IMG/VR virus record: IMGVR_UViG_3300037110_000087 | Span: 124,001-188,000 of that record | Length of the DNA stretch: 64,000 nt | Strand: one strand, 5' to 3' | From: a virus | In this document: positions 36,866 through 45,667 of the stretch, piece by piece | Numbering within the stretch: the stretch's first letter is position 1 | How the letters are laid out: each line of letters opens with the position of its first letter | Made by a program: the position numbers and the translations under genes | Notes under the pieces: model-generated | What the model was told of the DNA's origin: nothing | Database searches by the model: none | What the model saw: only the letters and a program-made list of their open reading frames with translations

Positions 36866-38188
36866 ATGTCTGACGCTCCAAATTCTCTATTCGCAATCAC
36901 TGACTCGTTTGACCAAGCGGCTGAAAATGCTACTGGCTTCGGTGACCAAAAGAAACGCCGTGATAGCTGGCCCATTGTACGCCCTCGTAAAGTCCAGAAT
37001 GGTAACGAAGAAATGCTTCTGCGCATCCTTCCTTTCCAGACCTCTGAGGTAGCTGGTTATTGGCTCAAGACCCCCAAGAACAAAACCTTCTGGCTCGATA
37101 GCCCAGCGTGGGACCCCAAGACCAAGACCATGAATGGTCCGGATCCAATTGCTGAAGTCGGTGCAGCTAAGCTGACTCATCGCACGATCGCTTATGCAAT
37201 TGATATGTTCGCGGCCCAAGAACTCGCCAGTATGGGTGTCCAGCAGTGGACTCCGGCTAAGCCTGATGCTACCGTCATTCCTCATCCCCTCCGCGTTGCT
37301 GAATTCAGTGGCAGCGTCATGCAGCAGATTAAAGAAACTGCCGCAATGAAAGGTAAGGCTGGTGATAAGGATAAGGGATATATTATCAAAGTGGTCAAGT
37401 CGAGCAAAGGTGGGAACTCCAGCTATCAGGTCATCGCTGGTGATATCTATCCAATCACTGATCAGTTTATTGCGGCTCTGCCAACCTTGAACCTGCCCAA
37501 CGTGTCTGACTACCATGAGCCAGATTCCATTGATCGCTGCGTGATGACCCTTCTGTTCAACAATCACATCAGCTATGAGAAGGGTGTCGCGATGTTGGAG
37601 AAGTACAAAGAACAGAGTCTAATTTCTCAGGAAGCAGTCGCCACCACAGTCAAGGCTATGACCACCTTCGCTACCAAGCGTGGATTGATTGGAACTGCCC
37701 CTGTCGCCGGTCTGGGAACCCCCGGTCTTGCTGCCCCCGGCCTCCCGGCCCCAGGTCTTGCTGCCCCTGGCCTCCCGGCCCCTGGCATGATGGGTGTTCC
37801 GATGGGTATGCCCCCTGTAGGCTTCCCCGGAACTACTCCGATGGCCCCTCCCCAGGCTCCGGTGTTCCCTCAGATGCCCCTTTCTGGCGCTCCGATGGGT
37901 TTCCCTGGCGCTCCGATGGGTTTCCCTGGCGCTTCGATCACCGTGGGGGTATCTCAGGCCCCTGCCCAGGCCCCAGCGGCTCCGATGGCCCCTCCTGCCC
38001 CCTCCTTTGGCTTCCCTGGCTTACCACAGATGCCTTCGGTGTCCCAGGCCCCAGCGGCTCCCTTCGGACTGGCCCCTGCTCCTCCTCAGATCCCCGGTAT
38101 CCCCGTTCCTCAGATCCCCGGAGTCCAGATGCCACAGATGCCACAGATCCCTGTGACTCCGATTGGTAATATGGGCATTATCGAATAA
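36866..38188 (+). CDS. Single-stranded-DNA-binding-like protein with Pro/Ala/Gly tail
   Basis: The ATG at 36866 (site ATAGGAGACATTGAT) fits better than an upstream in-frame ATG. The N-terminal 240 residues resemble phage gp32-type ssDNA-binding cores: WPIVRPRKVQNGNEEMLLRILPFQ, then DKGYIIKVVKSSKG...YQVIAGDIYPI. The last 170 residues are low-complexity Pro/Gly/Ala/Met with exact 10-residue repeats (GLAAPGLPAP). The tail lacks the acidic tip of gp32. Own promoter and terminator make this a single-gene unit. A 90-bp leader separates the promoter from the ATG and could carry autoregulation. The family call is tentative. Confidence 0.45.
   Translation: MSDAPNSLFAITDSFDQAAENATGFGDQKKRRDSWPIVRPRKVQNGNEEMLLRILPFQTSEVAGYWLKTPKNKTFWLDSPAWDPKTKTMNGPDPIAEVGAAKLTHRTIAYAIDMFAAQELASMGVQQWTPAKPDATVIPHPLRVAEFSGSVMQQIKETAAMKGKAGDKDKGYIIKVVKSSKGGNSSYQVIAGDIYPITDQFIAALPTLNLPNVSDYHEPDSIDRCVMTLLFNNHISYEKGVAMLEKYKEQSLISQEAVATTVKAMTTFATKRGLIGTAPVAGLGTPGLAAPGLPAPGLAAPGLPAPGMMGVPMGMPPVGFPGTTPMAPPQAPVFPQMPLSGAPMGFPGAPMGFPGASITVGVSQAPAQAPAAPMAPPAPSFGFPGLPQMPSVSQAPAAPFGLAPAPPQIPGIPVPQIPGVQMPQMPQIPVTPIGNMGIIE
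37724..37783 (+). repeat. Two 30-bp tandem repeats in the low-complexity tail
   Basis: Two consecutive 30-bp units encode GLAAPGLPAP twice; they differ at two bases. About 100 bases downstream a 21-bp unit (GAPMGFP) is also repeated twice. These GC-rich repeats are prone to replication slippage and mark the tail as flexible. Confidence 0.8.
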
Positions 38189-38206
38189 CACGAGCAATAA
38201 AATCTA

Positions 38207-38240
38207 ATGGTTATGGCTCCTCTCATGGAGCCATAACCAT
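38207..38240 (+). terminator. Strong Rho-independent terminator
   Basis: A perfect 14-bp stem (arms ATGGTTATGGCTCC and GGAGCCATAACCAT around TCTCAT) is followed by ATTTCTTT. It ends transcription of the ssDNA-binding-like gene 18 bp after its stop. Confidence 0.88.
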
Positions 38241-38285
38241 ATTTCTTTGGCGAATTCAGCTGTCATTAATCCTCTTGAGTTTAGT

Positions 38286-38291
38286 TATAAT
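38286..38291 (+). promoter_or_regulatory. Probable -10 box of the next operon
   Basis: TATAAT at 38286-38291 follows the terminator. No good -35 lies 17 bp upstream (TCATTA), so a phage- or activator-dependent promoter is possible. Transcription would start about 38298, only a few bases before GGAGGTG. Confidence 0.4.
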
Positions 38292-38314
38292 AAAGGAGAT
38301 GATGGAGGTGTATC

Positions 38315-38767
38315 ATCGCTTTCCAATGGATTAATGGTATCTTCTCAGCCAATGTCAGAATAGATACAGTTGCCAGATTCGATCTAGCAACCTACAAGGG
38401 TTATATCAACAGTCCAGGGATTTTCAACTGGGATGTTAGCTGGGTGGAGAGTGATAGTGGCTCTCTCACAGTTAAAATTAGAGCCGGTGCGCAGAATCAA
38501 TTGCAATTCGCACGGTTCGTGAGTCAAGAATTCGTTCCCTTACTGAAGAATTATCTTATATTCAGGGCTAATGTCTTGAATATTCCTGCCCCAACTTTTG
38601 GGTCGTTCTATTTCGGAGTCCATCATGACGCCAAGATAGACAACATGTTCTCAACTCAGGTAGACCAAGCGTTCTTTGGTTTCCCCTACGAAGAGAATAG
38701 TCCATGGAACTCCATAGCAAGATATATGGATACTGGAATTGAACCGGATAAATTTGGTCAATGGTAA
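38315..38767 (+). CDS. Tail-region protein with apparent AUC start (150 aa)
   Basis: The reading frame is open from about 38303 and uses typical phage codons well upstream of the first conventional start, a GTG at 38444. No ATG, GTG or TTG lies in frame before that. An ATC at 38315 is six bases after a strong GGAGG and gives MAFQWINGIFSAN, a plausible N-terminus. I choose it. The product has a beta-rich middle and an aromatic C-terminus. It probably belongs to tail completion, as the first gene of the operon leading to the tape measure. A sequencing error at the start codon is also possible. Confidence 0.6.
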   Translation: MAFQWINGIFSANVRIDTVARFDLATYKGYINSPGIFNWDVSWVESDSGSLTVKIRAGAQNQLQFARFVSQEFVPLLKNYLIFRANVLNIPAPTFGSFYFGVHHDAKIDNMFSTQVDQAFFGFPYEENSPWNSIARYMDTGIEPDKFGQW

Positions 38768-38777
38768 GGAGACTTCA

Positions 38778-39248
38778 ATGTCAAGAACTATGTTCTCTGG
38801 TCTTCAGAGTATCCAGGATGCTATTTTCTGGGAAGATAGTGGTGTATTAGTGACGATTCCAAAGATCCAAAAGTCAAAACTTAAAGAATGTTGCTTCGTC
38901 CTAAACCACAATATTACATTAATCAATGGTTCGTACATTTTATCAACTGCGAAGCCAATTTTAGCCACTGGCAATATCAAGGTGGCCCCTTCTATTGGGA
39001 GGCGGTCCACGAGAATTTTTGATGTCCTTTTGCTTGGTGTAGAAAACGATAAGAGCAAGGATGCCATTGAATATTTCATGGGTAAGACTCAGAACTTTAA
39101 GGAATTGTTTAAGGTGATGTCCGGATTGTCCGGTTGGAGGCCCTATGGCAACCCATTTAGTAAGGAGGGTTATACTTATTGGGTGATGCTGCCCAAAGAA
39201 CTATCTCCTTATATTAAAATTAATGATTGGAACATGGAGGAAAACTAA
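38778..39248 (+). CDS. Hypothetical tail-region protein (156 aa)
   Basis: The ATG at 38778 (AAGGAGACTTCA) is preferred to an earlier in-frame ATG inside the previous gene. The protein has beta strands around residues 20-90 and a helical C-terminus. It overlaps the next start codon by one base (TAATG). I do not recognise a family. It lies in a run of small genes preceding the chaperone pair and tape measure. Confidence 0.65.
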   Translation: MSRTMFSGLQSIQDAIFWEDSGVLVTIPKIQKSKLKECCFVLNHNITLINGSYILSTAKPILATGNIKVAPSIGRRSTRIFDVLLLGVENDKSKDAIEYFMGKTQNFKELFKVMSGLSGWRPYGNPFSKEGYTYWVMLPKELSPYIKINDWNMEEN

Positions 39249-39595
39249 TGAAACGTACCTTTACTTTTGAAGTGGAAGATGGAGTAGTGACCTATATTAG
39301 AGATGGACTGGTAATTGGGACTCAGCCAGAGAGCCACTTCTCTTATTTAATGTCAAGAGCAGTAATTAGAGTCTATCGAGAGGGCGACCTAATCGATATC
39401 ATTCCTTCCGGCGACGAAATGAGAACGCTCAGATTTGGAACTATTCCCCCTGAGAGTTGTAAGTTTGATGAAGCTGGAGACCTCGTGGATGGTAGGGTGG
39501 CAATTTTAAAGTCGGATGAAGTCCTTCCAACAGATTGGGATGAACGTGTTAAATTTGTTTTGGCTCATAGTAAGGAGATAGTTAATGTCATTTAA
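39248..39595 (+). CDS. Hypothetical tail-region protein (115 aa)
   Basis: The ATG overlaps the previous stop (TAATG) and has GGAGGAAAACTA upstream. The protein is acidic and mostly beta (MKRTFTFEVEDGVVTYIRDGLVIGTQ). It overlaps the next start by 11 bases. No family is recognised. Confidence 0.65.
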   Translation: MKRTFTFEVEDGVVTYIRDGLVIGTQPESHFSYLMSRAVIRVYREGDLIDIIPSGDEMRTLRFGTIPPESCKFDEAGDLVDGRVAILKSDEVLPTDWDERVKFVLAHSKEIVNVI

Positions 39596-40220
39596 GAAAG
39601 CTATTAAATCTGCAAAGGCTATGCAGCAGACCTTTGATGTAGATATGTCTGTAGGTCCTGATATCGCCTTCACTGGGAGGTTTAGAACTCTTAGAGGAGA
39701 ACCAACTGTCTGGACCCTTAGGATTGATAATACCGAAGAGACTGGGGTTTCCTACGGTTTCCTATTGGATTTGAGAATCTTTTGTGCCAGTATCGTCAGT
39801 TTTACTGACGAGGATGGTGTGGCCCTCCCAATTCAGATCATCCAGAATATGTTCACCGATGGAGAACTTACCAATCCTAGTCGGCTGGTTAATCCTGACC
39901 GTAAAGACATCTTCACTGAAACAAAAATCTTTACCATGTGGCAAGAGCTATCCGCGAACTGTAAGAAAGAATCAGACTATGACAATCTTCCTCTGGTGGC
40001 CAAGGAATTGATCTGGGATCTTCTGCTAAGAGGTATGATCCTCACCTTCGACCGCGAATACAATATGATGTTCTTGGCCAAGTTCAATAATGAGCTTGAT
40101 AAGCTGGCTCCTAATTTAGTCGTATCGGAACTTGAGCGACAGGTGGATAAAATTAGACAATTGACTTTAGATAATCAGGAAAAGGCAGAGATTCAAGAAG
40201 CTCATGCAGAAGCCAAATAG
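39585..40220 (+). CDS. Putative tail assembly chaperone, first frame
   Basis: The 211-residue acidic protein lies directly before another protein and the tape measure, where tail-assembly chaperones (lambda G/GT type) are found. It begins with a helical MSFKKAIKSAKAMQQ and has a LTFDREYNMMFLAKF core. No motif proves it. Its C-terminus overlaps the next gene by 17 bases. Confidence 0.4.
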   Translation: MSFKKAIKSAKAMQQTFDVDMSVGPDIAFTGRFRTLRGEPTVWTLRIDNTEETGVSYGFLLDLRIFCASIVSFTDEDGVALPIQIIQNMFTDGELTNPSRLVNPDRKDIFTETKIFTMWQELSANCKKESDYDNLPLVAKELIWDLLLRGMILTFDREYNMMFLAKFNNELDKLAPNLVVSELERQVDKIRQLTLDNQEKAEIQEAHAEAK

Positions 40221-41130
40221 GATCGAGATAGACCTTGGATTTAGATATCCGAGATCCTTTGTCCTCAGATTAGGAGGGGATGTCCTTGTATTTAAGGAAC
40301 CCTCCTTGTCCTATTTAGACGAGTGTGGTGCTTTCCATCTTGATAATGTCTATGCCAAGGAGCTGATCAAATATCTCCAATATGACTCTCTTGAGGAATT
40401 TCTAGATCTGATTGATTGGCTCCCGGTTGACTTACTGAAGCAATTGGTTCATTTATGTGCATTGGTTTTTGAATGTGATGAAACCCCGCTTGTAGAGGCG
40501 TTGAATCTGATCCAAGAGCCTATTGGGAGGGGAGAATTAAGAAAAGCTACTAGTAAATATTCAGCTAGTCTGAATATTAAACACAACAAAGAATCCCTTG
40601 ATTATTTGTTGGAACGACTTGGTGTATTGGTTAAGGCTACCCCTAATTATCAAAGACAGGAGATGGAGGATACTTCTAGGAGGACTGAAGCCTGGATTCC
40701 CCTGACTGCAGCAATTAATCCAGAGTCCTATAGGAAAATCAGGAATGCCCTTTCCTATGATCCAGAAACCTTTGACGAAGAGCAGAATAAAAACTTATCC
40801 GAACATGCACTTATTCAGCGCAATAAGACAGTATCCAAGAAGGACAAGGAAAAGCTTGGTGCTGATGAGAAGGACAAGCTCACCATGGCTTATTCCGGGG
40901 ATACTGGAGTTTCAATGACTCAGTTGTCCAAGGAAGCCTTTGCCAAGCTCTGGCATTCTGATCCTGCAGGCTTCCTAAAGGCATCCAAAGAAGGCATTGA
41001 TCTTACTACTTATCGTAAGGCAGGGGAACAGGGAGTAGATCCTACTATCTTGGCAGAAAGGCAGAAGGAGACACCTGATCAACCCACTGTTACCATAAAA
41101 AGTAGATGGCGTAGTAAGAAGGAACAATAA
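40204..41130 (+). CDS. Putative tail assembly chaperone, second gene
   Basis: The 308-residue product is helical, with a Leu-rich N-terminal half (QLVHLCALVFECDETPLVEALNLIQ) and a Lys-rich second half (KTVSKKDKEKLGADEKDKL). It starts by ATG within the first gene's coding sequence and ends on the base that begins the tape-measure ATG. The frame relation to the upstream gene is +1 (or -2). I see no classical slippery heptamer in the overlap. Position ahead of a tape measure is the main support. Confidence 0.4.
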   Translation: MQKPNRIEIDLGFRYPRSFVLRLGGDVLVFKEPSLSYLDECGAFHLDNVYAKELIKYLQYDSLEEFLDLIDWLPVDLLKQLVHLCALVFECDETPLVEALNLIQEPIGRGELRKATSKYSASLNIKHNKESLDYLLERLGVLVKATPNYQRQEMEDTSRRTEAWIPLTAAINPESYRKIRNALSYDPETFDEEQNKNLSEHALIQRNKTVSKKDKEKLGADEKDKLTMAYSGDTGVSMTQLSKEAFAKLWHSDPAGFLKASKEGIDLTTYRKAGEQGVDPTILAERQKETPDQPTVTIKSRWRSKKEQ

Positions 41131-44100
41131 TGACCGCTTTTGACATCAAAAAATTCTCGGAGATGACAGCAGGGGATTTCAAAAGAGCTATCCAAGAAGG
41201 CATGGGCGGGAGGGGGGATCCTTTAAGAGGTTCTAGTTTTAGACCTACAAGACCTGAAGGGGATGACAGGACTATTCCTCGTAGTGATCATCCAGCTGAA
41301 TTAAATCAGGGGAATGAAACTGACGCCCTTGAACGTGTAAAACAAGCTAAGATTAGGGCCGCTTCAGATCTAGAAGGTTTGATAAAATCCGTAAATACGG
41401 AATTGGACTTCATAGACAAAGAATTGAAAAAGTCTATGATGGGTAGAACCGATAAATTAAAAGCCTTAAGTAAGAAAACCCAACTATTTGAGAAATTAGT
41501 TGGTGAATTAACTAGTAGCCGAGATGAATTCGTTGGAAAGTTGATGCAGGGTGGATTAACCCAAGCCGAATGGATGGGTATTATCAAAATGACAAAAGAA
41601 GCCTGTAAGGGTAATACTGAACAAGCTGCTAAAGAAGTAGAAAAAGTTCGGAAACAAATAGAAGGTCTTAAGGGATACGGTGGTTTGGCTCTGGAAAAAT
41701 TGGCTGGGGATATTGTTGATAATCTAAAGATCACTGGCGATAAGTGTTTAGAGCATATGTCTGATATGGCTGGGGTAGCTTTAAGGACGAAACAAGAAAT
41801 GGATCTTAAACTCCAGGATATGAAAATCAGAGGAGTCAAAGGTTGGCGCATGGCTGCAGCTAAGATGCAGGCTGCTATGAAGCACAATGGTGGTTCTGGC
41901 ATGTTTGTAGAGGGTGCGGAAGCTCTCAGACAACAGGAAAGACACAACACTGGAGTAGGTGCCTTGAGTAAGGTGACTGGTGCTGGTAATTTTATGGGTA
42001 GATATGTAACCGATGAGGGGAAGTTCGATAAAGCTGAATTCTATAAAGGAATGTTGGATAAACTTCAGAAGGTAGCCGAGACTGGGTTCAGTGCCTATAG
42101 GGAAACCGGTAGACAGTTCGGTGGTGAGAATCGAGGCATGGGTGAAATTTATAGTGCCTATCAGGATATGTCTGCTCAATATAATAAGGTCGGATTAAAA
42201 ACTGGTTATTCTGCAGAGGAAACCGCTAAGAATCATCGAATTATTAGCGATGCGATTCGTGATACCAGTAGTTCCTTAGAAGAAAGATCAGCTGTTCAAC
42301 TGAAATCCACTGAAACTGCACAGAAATATTCATGGGCCTTAGGTATGGAAGTATCCAAGATCACTGCGGTGGCGAAAGCCTATCGTTTGTATCAAGGAGT
42401 TAATTCTAAGGATGCTGTTAAGACTGCCGCTTCCGCGATGCAATCAATGATGGAAGATATTAATCACACTGTTAGCGGGGATCTCAAGGTAAGCAGTGAT
42501 GATGTTGCTGAGAGAATGAAAGAAATTGCTGAAGAAGCCCAAAAATCCGGTATTGGGATGAAAGCCTTTTCGGAATATACCCAACAATCGATGGTTTATG
42601 CAGATAAACTGGGTATGACCTATGCTAGAGCTTGGGATATGGCAAAGAAATTATCAGATCTCCAAGCCGGTAAAACTACCACCGCTGGTGAATCAGTTGA
42701 ATCGCTAGCTTTGAATGGTACCTTAGACAAAATTAGATTGGGTTCCAATTCAGTCTTAGGTGGGGTCAATGCTAATCAAAATACAATGGGCTTTAGAAAG
42801 GATATGATTAGTGCTTTAGAAGCCAGTGGTTTACAGAAAAAGGACGTCGATGAAACTAAGAATATAGTAGATAATCCAGCAGTCCAAGCTGAGATGCTTA
42901 CAATGTTGCAGGCTATGAAAACTGGAAAACTTTTAGCATGGTCAGCGTCTACTGAGAACGGTGGTGCCAAGATTGCTCAATATACTAAGCAACTAGCGAC
43001 TACTGAAGGTGGTCGAAGACTCTTGGGTAATACCAATGTTAATGACATTTTCCGTGAAAACGCCCAAAAGAGCAATTATGGGGGCGATTGGATGAAAGCG
43101 ATGTTAGTGAGACGCGCTAAGGGTGAAACAGGAGAGCAAGCATCTCTTGAAATGAATCAAGCAGAGCAAAACGATACTAATACACAGATAAAGAAGGAAA
43201 CAAAAGACCAAAAGAAGGAAACAGAAGAGGAACATCAAAAGCGTTTAGAGGCAGAGGCAGAATCTTCCAACAATACTGGTGCCGCAATTACTGCTTTAAT
43301 TCACCCCATGGAAGCCTTCAGCAAAGCCTGTAATATGTTCGTTGGATCAGTTAATATGTTCGGTATAATCATGGGTGCGAAAGCTGGCTTAGATATTGTC
43401 GATAGTATGGGTGGTCTTGGAAAGCTAGGTGGTCTTGGTAAAGGTCTAGTAGGCAAGTTGATGGGTAAAGGTGCTGCAGGGGTTATGGAAAGAGGCGCTA
43501 TTGGTGTGGCTGAAAACTTAGCTCCAAAAGCCCTTACTCCAGCTGCCCAGTATGTAGCCGATTTGGCTTTATCTACTGGCGGGGCCGGTGCCGGGGGTGC
43601 CGGGCTAACTGCTGCTACTGGGGAATTGACCGCTGCCGCTACGGAATTGACCGCTTCTACCACAGGTTTGACCGCTGCCGCTACTACTATCCCAGAGGCT
43701 CTAGCACCTGAGGTTGCTGCCGGTGGCCTTGGTGCTGCTGCTACGACAGCTGCATCTGCTGCCGGTATTGCTGCTGCCATTGCTGCCATGGCAGATATTG
43801 GTTATGGGGCGACTCGTGGTATGGTTCATGCTACCCAGCAGAGTGATTACTTTGAATCTAAGCATGCTGGGGAAGCTACTGCCGAAGATACACAAAAGAT
43901 GTTTTCAAGTGAAACCGGATTCTGGGGTAAAATCGGAGCCGGTATTGGTCTATTGGCAGATCTCGCTGAGGAGTCCTATCGGCAGCAGGGTAACGAATTA
44001 AAGGGTGGAGACTACATTTCAGAAAAAGCCTACCAAACCGGAGTGAAGGCAAGTAGTGGTAAAACTCCTGATACTGGTGCCACAAAGGATCCCAATAAGG

Positions 44101-44222
44101 AATATCTTGCTACAAAGGATCCTAATAGTAGTGATCTGCTGATTAGGATTAAAGGAGAGGATATCGGAAAGACCTCCCTCAATACTCTAGTCCGTCAATA
44201 CAAGGATGCCGGTGTTGGTTAA
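41130..44222 (+). CDS. Tape measure protein
   Basis: The length (1030 residues), long Lys/Glu-rich helices from residue 60 to 700, and hydrophobic Ala/Gly-rich stretch near residues 760-900 (GAGAGGAGLTAATGELTAAATELTA, several LTAAATxLTA repeats) are typical of tape measures, which set tail length and span the inner tube. It lies next to the chaperone-like pair. The C-terminal 100 residues are more polar and could contact the tail tip. Its size predicts a tail of roughly 150 nm by the usual 1.5 angstrom per residue rule. That last figure is inference. Confidence 0.8.
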   Translation: MTAFDIKKFSEMTAGDFKRAIQEGMGGRGDPLRGSSFRPTRPEGDDRTIPRSDHPAELNQGNETDALERVKQAKIRAASDLEGLIKSVNTELDFIDKELKKSMMGRTDKLKALSKKTQLFEKLVGELTSSRDEFVGKLMQGGLTQAEWMGIIKMTKEACKGNTEQAAKEVEKVRKQIEGLKGYGGLALEKLAGDIVDNLKITGDKCLEHMSDMAGVALRTKQEMDLKLQDMKIRGVKGWRMAAAKMQAAMKHNGGSGMFVEGAEALRQQERHNTGVGALSKVTGAGNFMGRYVTDEGKFDKAEFYKGMLDKLQKVAETGFSAYRETGRQFGGENRGMGEIYSAYQDMSAQYNKVGLKTGYSAEETAKNHRIISDAIRDTSSSLEERSAVQLKSTETAQKYSWALGMEVSKITAVAKAYRLYQGVNSKDAVKTAASAMQSMMEDINHTVSGDLKVSSDDVAERMKEIAEEAQKSGIGMKAFSEYTQQSMVYADKLGMTYARAWDMAKKLSDLQAGKTTTAGESVESLALNGTLDKIRLGSNSVLGGVNANQNTMGFRKDMISALEASGLQKKDVDETKNIVDNPAVQAEMLTMLQAMKTGKLLAWSASTENGGAKIAQYTKQLATTEGGRRLLGNTNVNDIFRENAQKSNYGGDWMKAMLVRRAKGETGEQASLEMNQAEQNDTNTQIKKETKDQKKETEEEHQKRLEAEAESSNNTGAAITALIHPMEAFSKACNMFVGSVNMFGIIMGAKAGLDIVDSMGGLGKLGGLGKGLVGKLMGKGAAGVMERGAIGVAENLAPKALTPAAQYVADLALSTGGAGAGGAGLTAATGELTAAATELTASTTGLTAAATTIPEALAPEVAAGGLGAAATTAASAAGIAAAIAAMADIGYGATRGMVHATQQSDYFESKHAGEATAEDTQKMFSSETGFWGKIGAGIGLLADLAEESYRQQGNELKGGDYISEKAYQTGVKASSGKTPDTGATKDPNKEYLATKDPNSSDLLIRIKGEDIGKTSLNTLVRQYKDAGVG

Positions 44223-44249
44223 GGTTATAATTTTAACAAGGAGTAATCA

Positions 44250-44465
44250 ATGTACGAATTAATACAGAAACTCAAGACTGGACACCTGACAGTGATGATG
44301 TCTCCAAAACATGTGGGACAATATTTACTGACTATTAATGGTATTCCTATTACCCTATCTAGTGGTATCCGTGTGGAATTGACGAAGATTTTCACTGTTG
44401 AGCAGTTGAAGATTTCCAAGAATCTGATTGACGCTATTGCTAAGGGTCAGATTGTCATAATCTAA
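44250..44465 (+). CDS. Hypothetical small protein (71 aa)
   Basis: ATG with AAGGAGTAATCA. The product has two beta strands and a helix (VMMSPKHVGQYLLTINGIPITLSSGIRVE). No family is recognised. It abuts the next gene's ATG. Confidence 0.65.
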   Translation: MYELIQKLKTGHLTVMMSPKHVGQYLLTINGIPITLSSGIRVELTKIFTVEQLKISKNLIDAIAKGQIVII

Positions 44466-44938
44466 TGCAATATTTTTGTGATTGCTGTCATAAATCAGCA
44501 AGCATAGATGGATTGGACACTCATCACAGGAAACCACAGAATGTAAGTGGATCTGATGACCCATCCAATCTGGTTAAGATTTGTGCCACCTGCCATTCTA
44601 ATACCCACAAATTGGTTCACAAACTCCGAAAAGGAAATATGGGAGCAATTTACAGCTTCCTGGAAGAAAATTATCCCGGTGATTTTGACGTCCATAAGCT
44701 AATGATTGATATGGCTCAGACAGTGGTACTTGAAGAAGAGAATGGAGAAAAGACTGAGGTTAATGTCATGTATAAACCGACTGTCGAAGTTCATAAGAAG
44801 TTAAAAGATCTAGCAAAACAGTCAAAGGTTTCTTTGGTTCATCTCATCGACGAGTTAATTGAAGCCGAGTATAGACGAAGAAATTTTTCAAAACCAAATG
44901 GATTGAATCCACTGAGGGCGAAACGTGACCAGACCTAA
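44465..44938 (+). CDS. HNH nuclease-like protein with RHH-like C-terminus
   Basis: Residues 1-56 form an HNH-type zinc-finger nuclease pattern: a CDCC pair at residues 5-8, the THH at residues 19-21, SDDPSNLVKICATCH with Asn35 and a second CxxC ending in His. Residues about 103-145 (VMYKPTVEVHKKLKDLAKQSKVSLVHLIDELIEAEYRRR) look like a ribbon-helix-helix DNA-binding module. The fusion suggests a sequence-targeted nuclease, or a nuclease-dead regulator. It may be a free-standing homing endonuclease or a packaging HNH factor. The stop overlaps the ClpP-like gene. Confidence 0.7.
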   Translation: MQYFCDCCHKSASIDGLDTHHRKPQNVSGSDDPSNLVKICATCHSNTHKLVHKLRKGNMGAIYSFLEENYPGDFDVHKLMIDMAQTVVLEEENGEKTEVNVMYKPTVEVHKKLKDLAKQSKVSLVHLIDELIEAEYRRRNFSKPNGLNPLRAKRDQT

Positions 44939-45641
44939 TCAGAAGAAGGATAACCTGATGGACCTCCTTGGTCCTATGAATGAAATGCTTAGCCCCCATG
45001 GACCAATCATTTATATTAGAGATGAAATTGATATGGAAACCGCTGCCGGTTTCCGTGAGGCTGTGGAAATTCTGGAATACGAGCGTTATTGTGAATTCGC
45101 TATGATTGAGATCAACAGCCCTGGTGGCGAAGTTGATGCAACTCTAGAAATCATCAATATCATGAGGGGTTCTTCCCTGGAATTCGCTACCTACAATGTT
45201 GGACAGGCTTGTAGTGGTGCGGCTCTGATTCTTTCTGCCGGTACTCCTGGGAAGCGATTTATGTCTCCCCTCTCAACTGCTATGGTCCATGACCTATCTA
45301 CGGGTAGTGGGTATGATAATATTGCTGAACTTAAGAGTCGGACCAACTACCTTGATGCCCTAAATGGTATGCTAAGGAACCTATTGGCAAGTAACTGCGG
45401 AATCTCTGTAAAAGAGTTAGAAAAGCGATTCAAGGCTAGTGAATCCCATGACCTGTTCTTGTTACCTCAGGAAGCTAAGGACTTTGGACTGGTGGATTTT
45501 GTCGCTATTGCCTCAATGGCCGAGACTCAGGGATATCAGATCGAGTTAGATTATGTTGAAGCCAAACCTGATGAGAAGCCTGTAAAACCACAGAAGAAGG
45601 CCCCTACCAAGAAACCTGCCAGAACACCCAGGAAGAAATAG
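44925..45641 (+). CDS. ClpP-like serine protease
   Basis: The start is GTG after GAGGGCGAAAC and overlaps the preceding gene by 14 bases. The 238-residue sequence has the ClpP triad: Ser97 in GQACSGAALIL, His122 in AMVHDLSTG, and Asp176 in SHDLFLLPQEAKDFGLVD. The oxyanion GG (SPGGEV) is also present. The C-terminus (residues 205-238) is a Lys/Pro/Thr-rich tail not found in bacterial ClpP. In phages such proteins process capsid proteins or act on host proteins. Which is unclear because a separate prohead protease is also present here. Confidence 0.85.
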   Translation: MTRPNQKKDNLMDLLGPMNEMLSPHGPIIYIRDEIDMETAAGFREAVEILEYERYCEFAMIEINSPGGEVDATLEIINIMRGSSLEFATYNVGQACSGAALILSAGTPGKRFMSPLSTAMVHDLSTGSGYDNIAELKSRTNYLDALNGMLRNLLASNCGISVKELEKRFKASESHDLFLLPQEAKDFGLVDFVAIASMAETQGYQIELDYVEAKPDEKPVKPQKKAPTKKPARTPRKK

Positions 45642-45667
45642 GGTAAAATAGAGGTAAGGTGATATGG

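Noticed and set aside
36887-37567. 226-residue minus-strand open frame
   Set aside because: Antisense shadow of the ssDNA-binding-like gene; no promoter or start site.
41306-41950. 214-residue minus-strand open frame inside the tape measure gene
   Set aside because: Antisense shadow of the tape measure; no ribosome site or recognisable protein.
44226-44231. TATAAT before the gene at 44250
   Set aside because: No -35 at the right distance; could be chance in an AT-rich gap.
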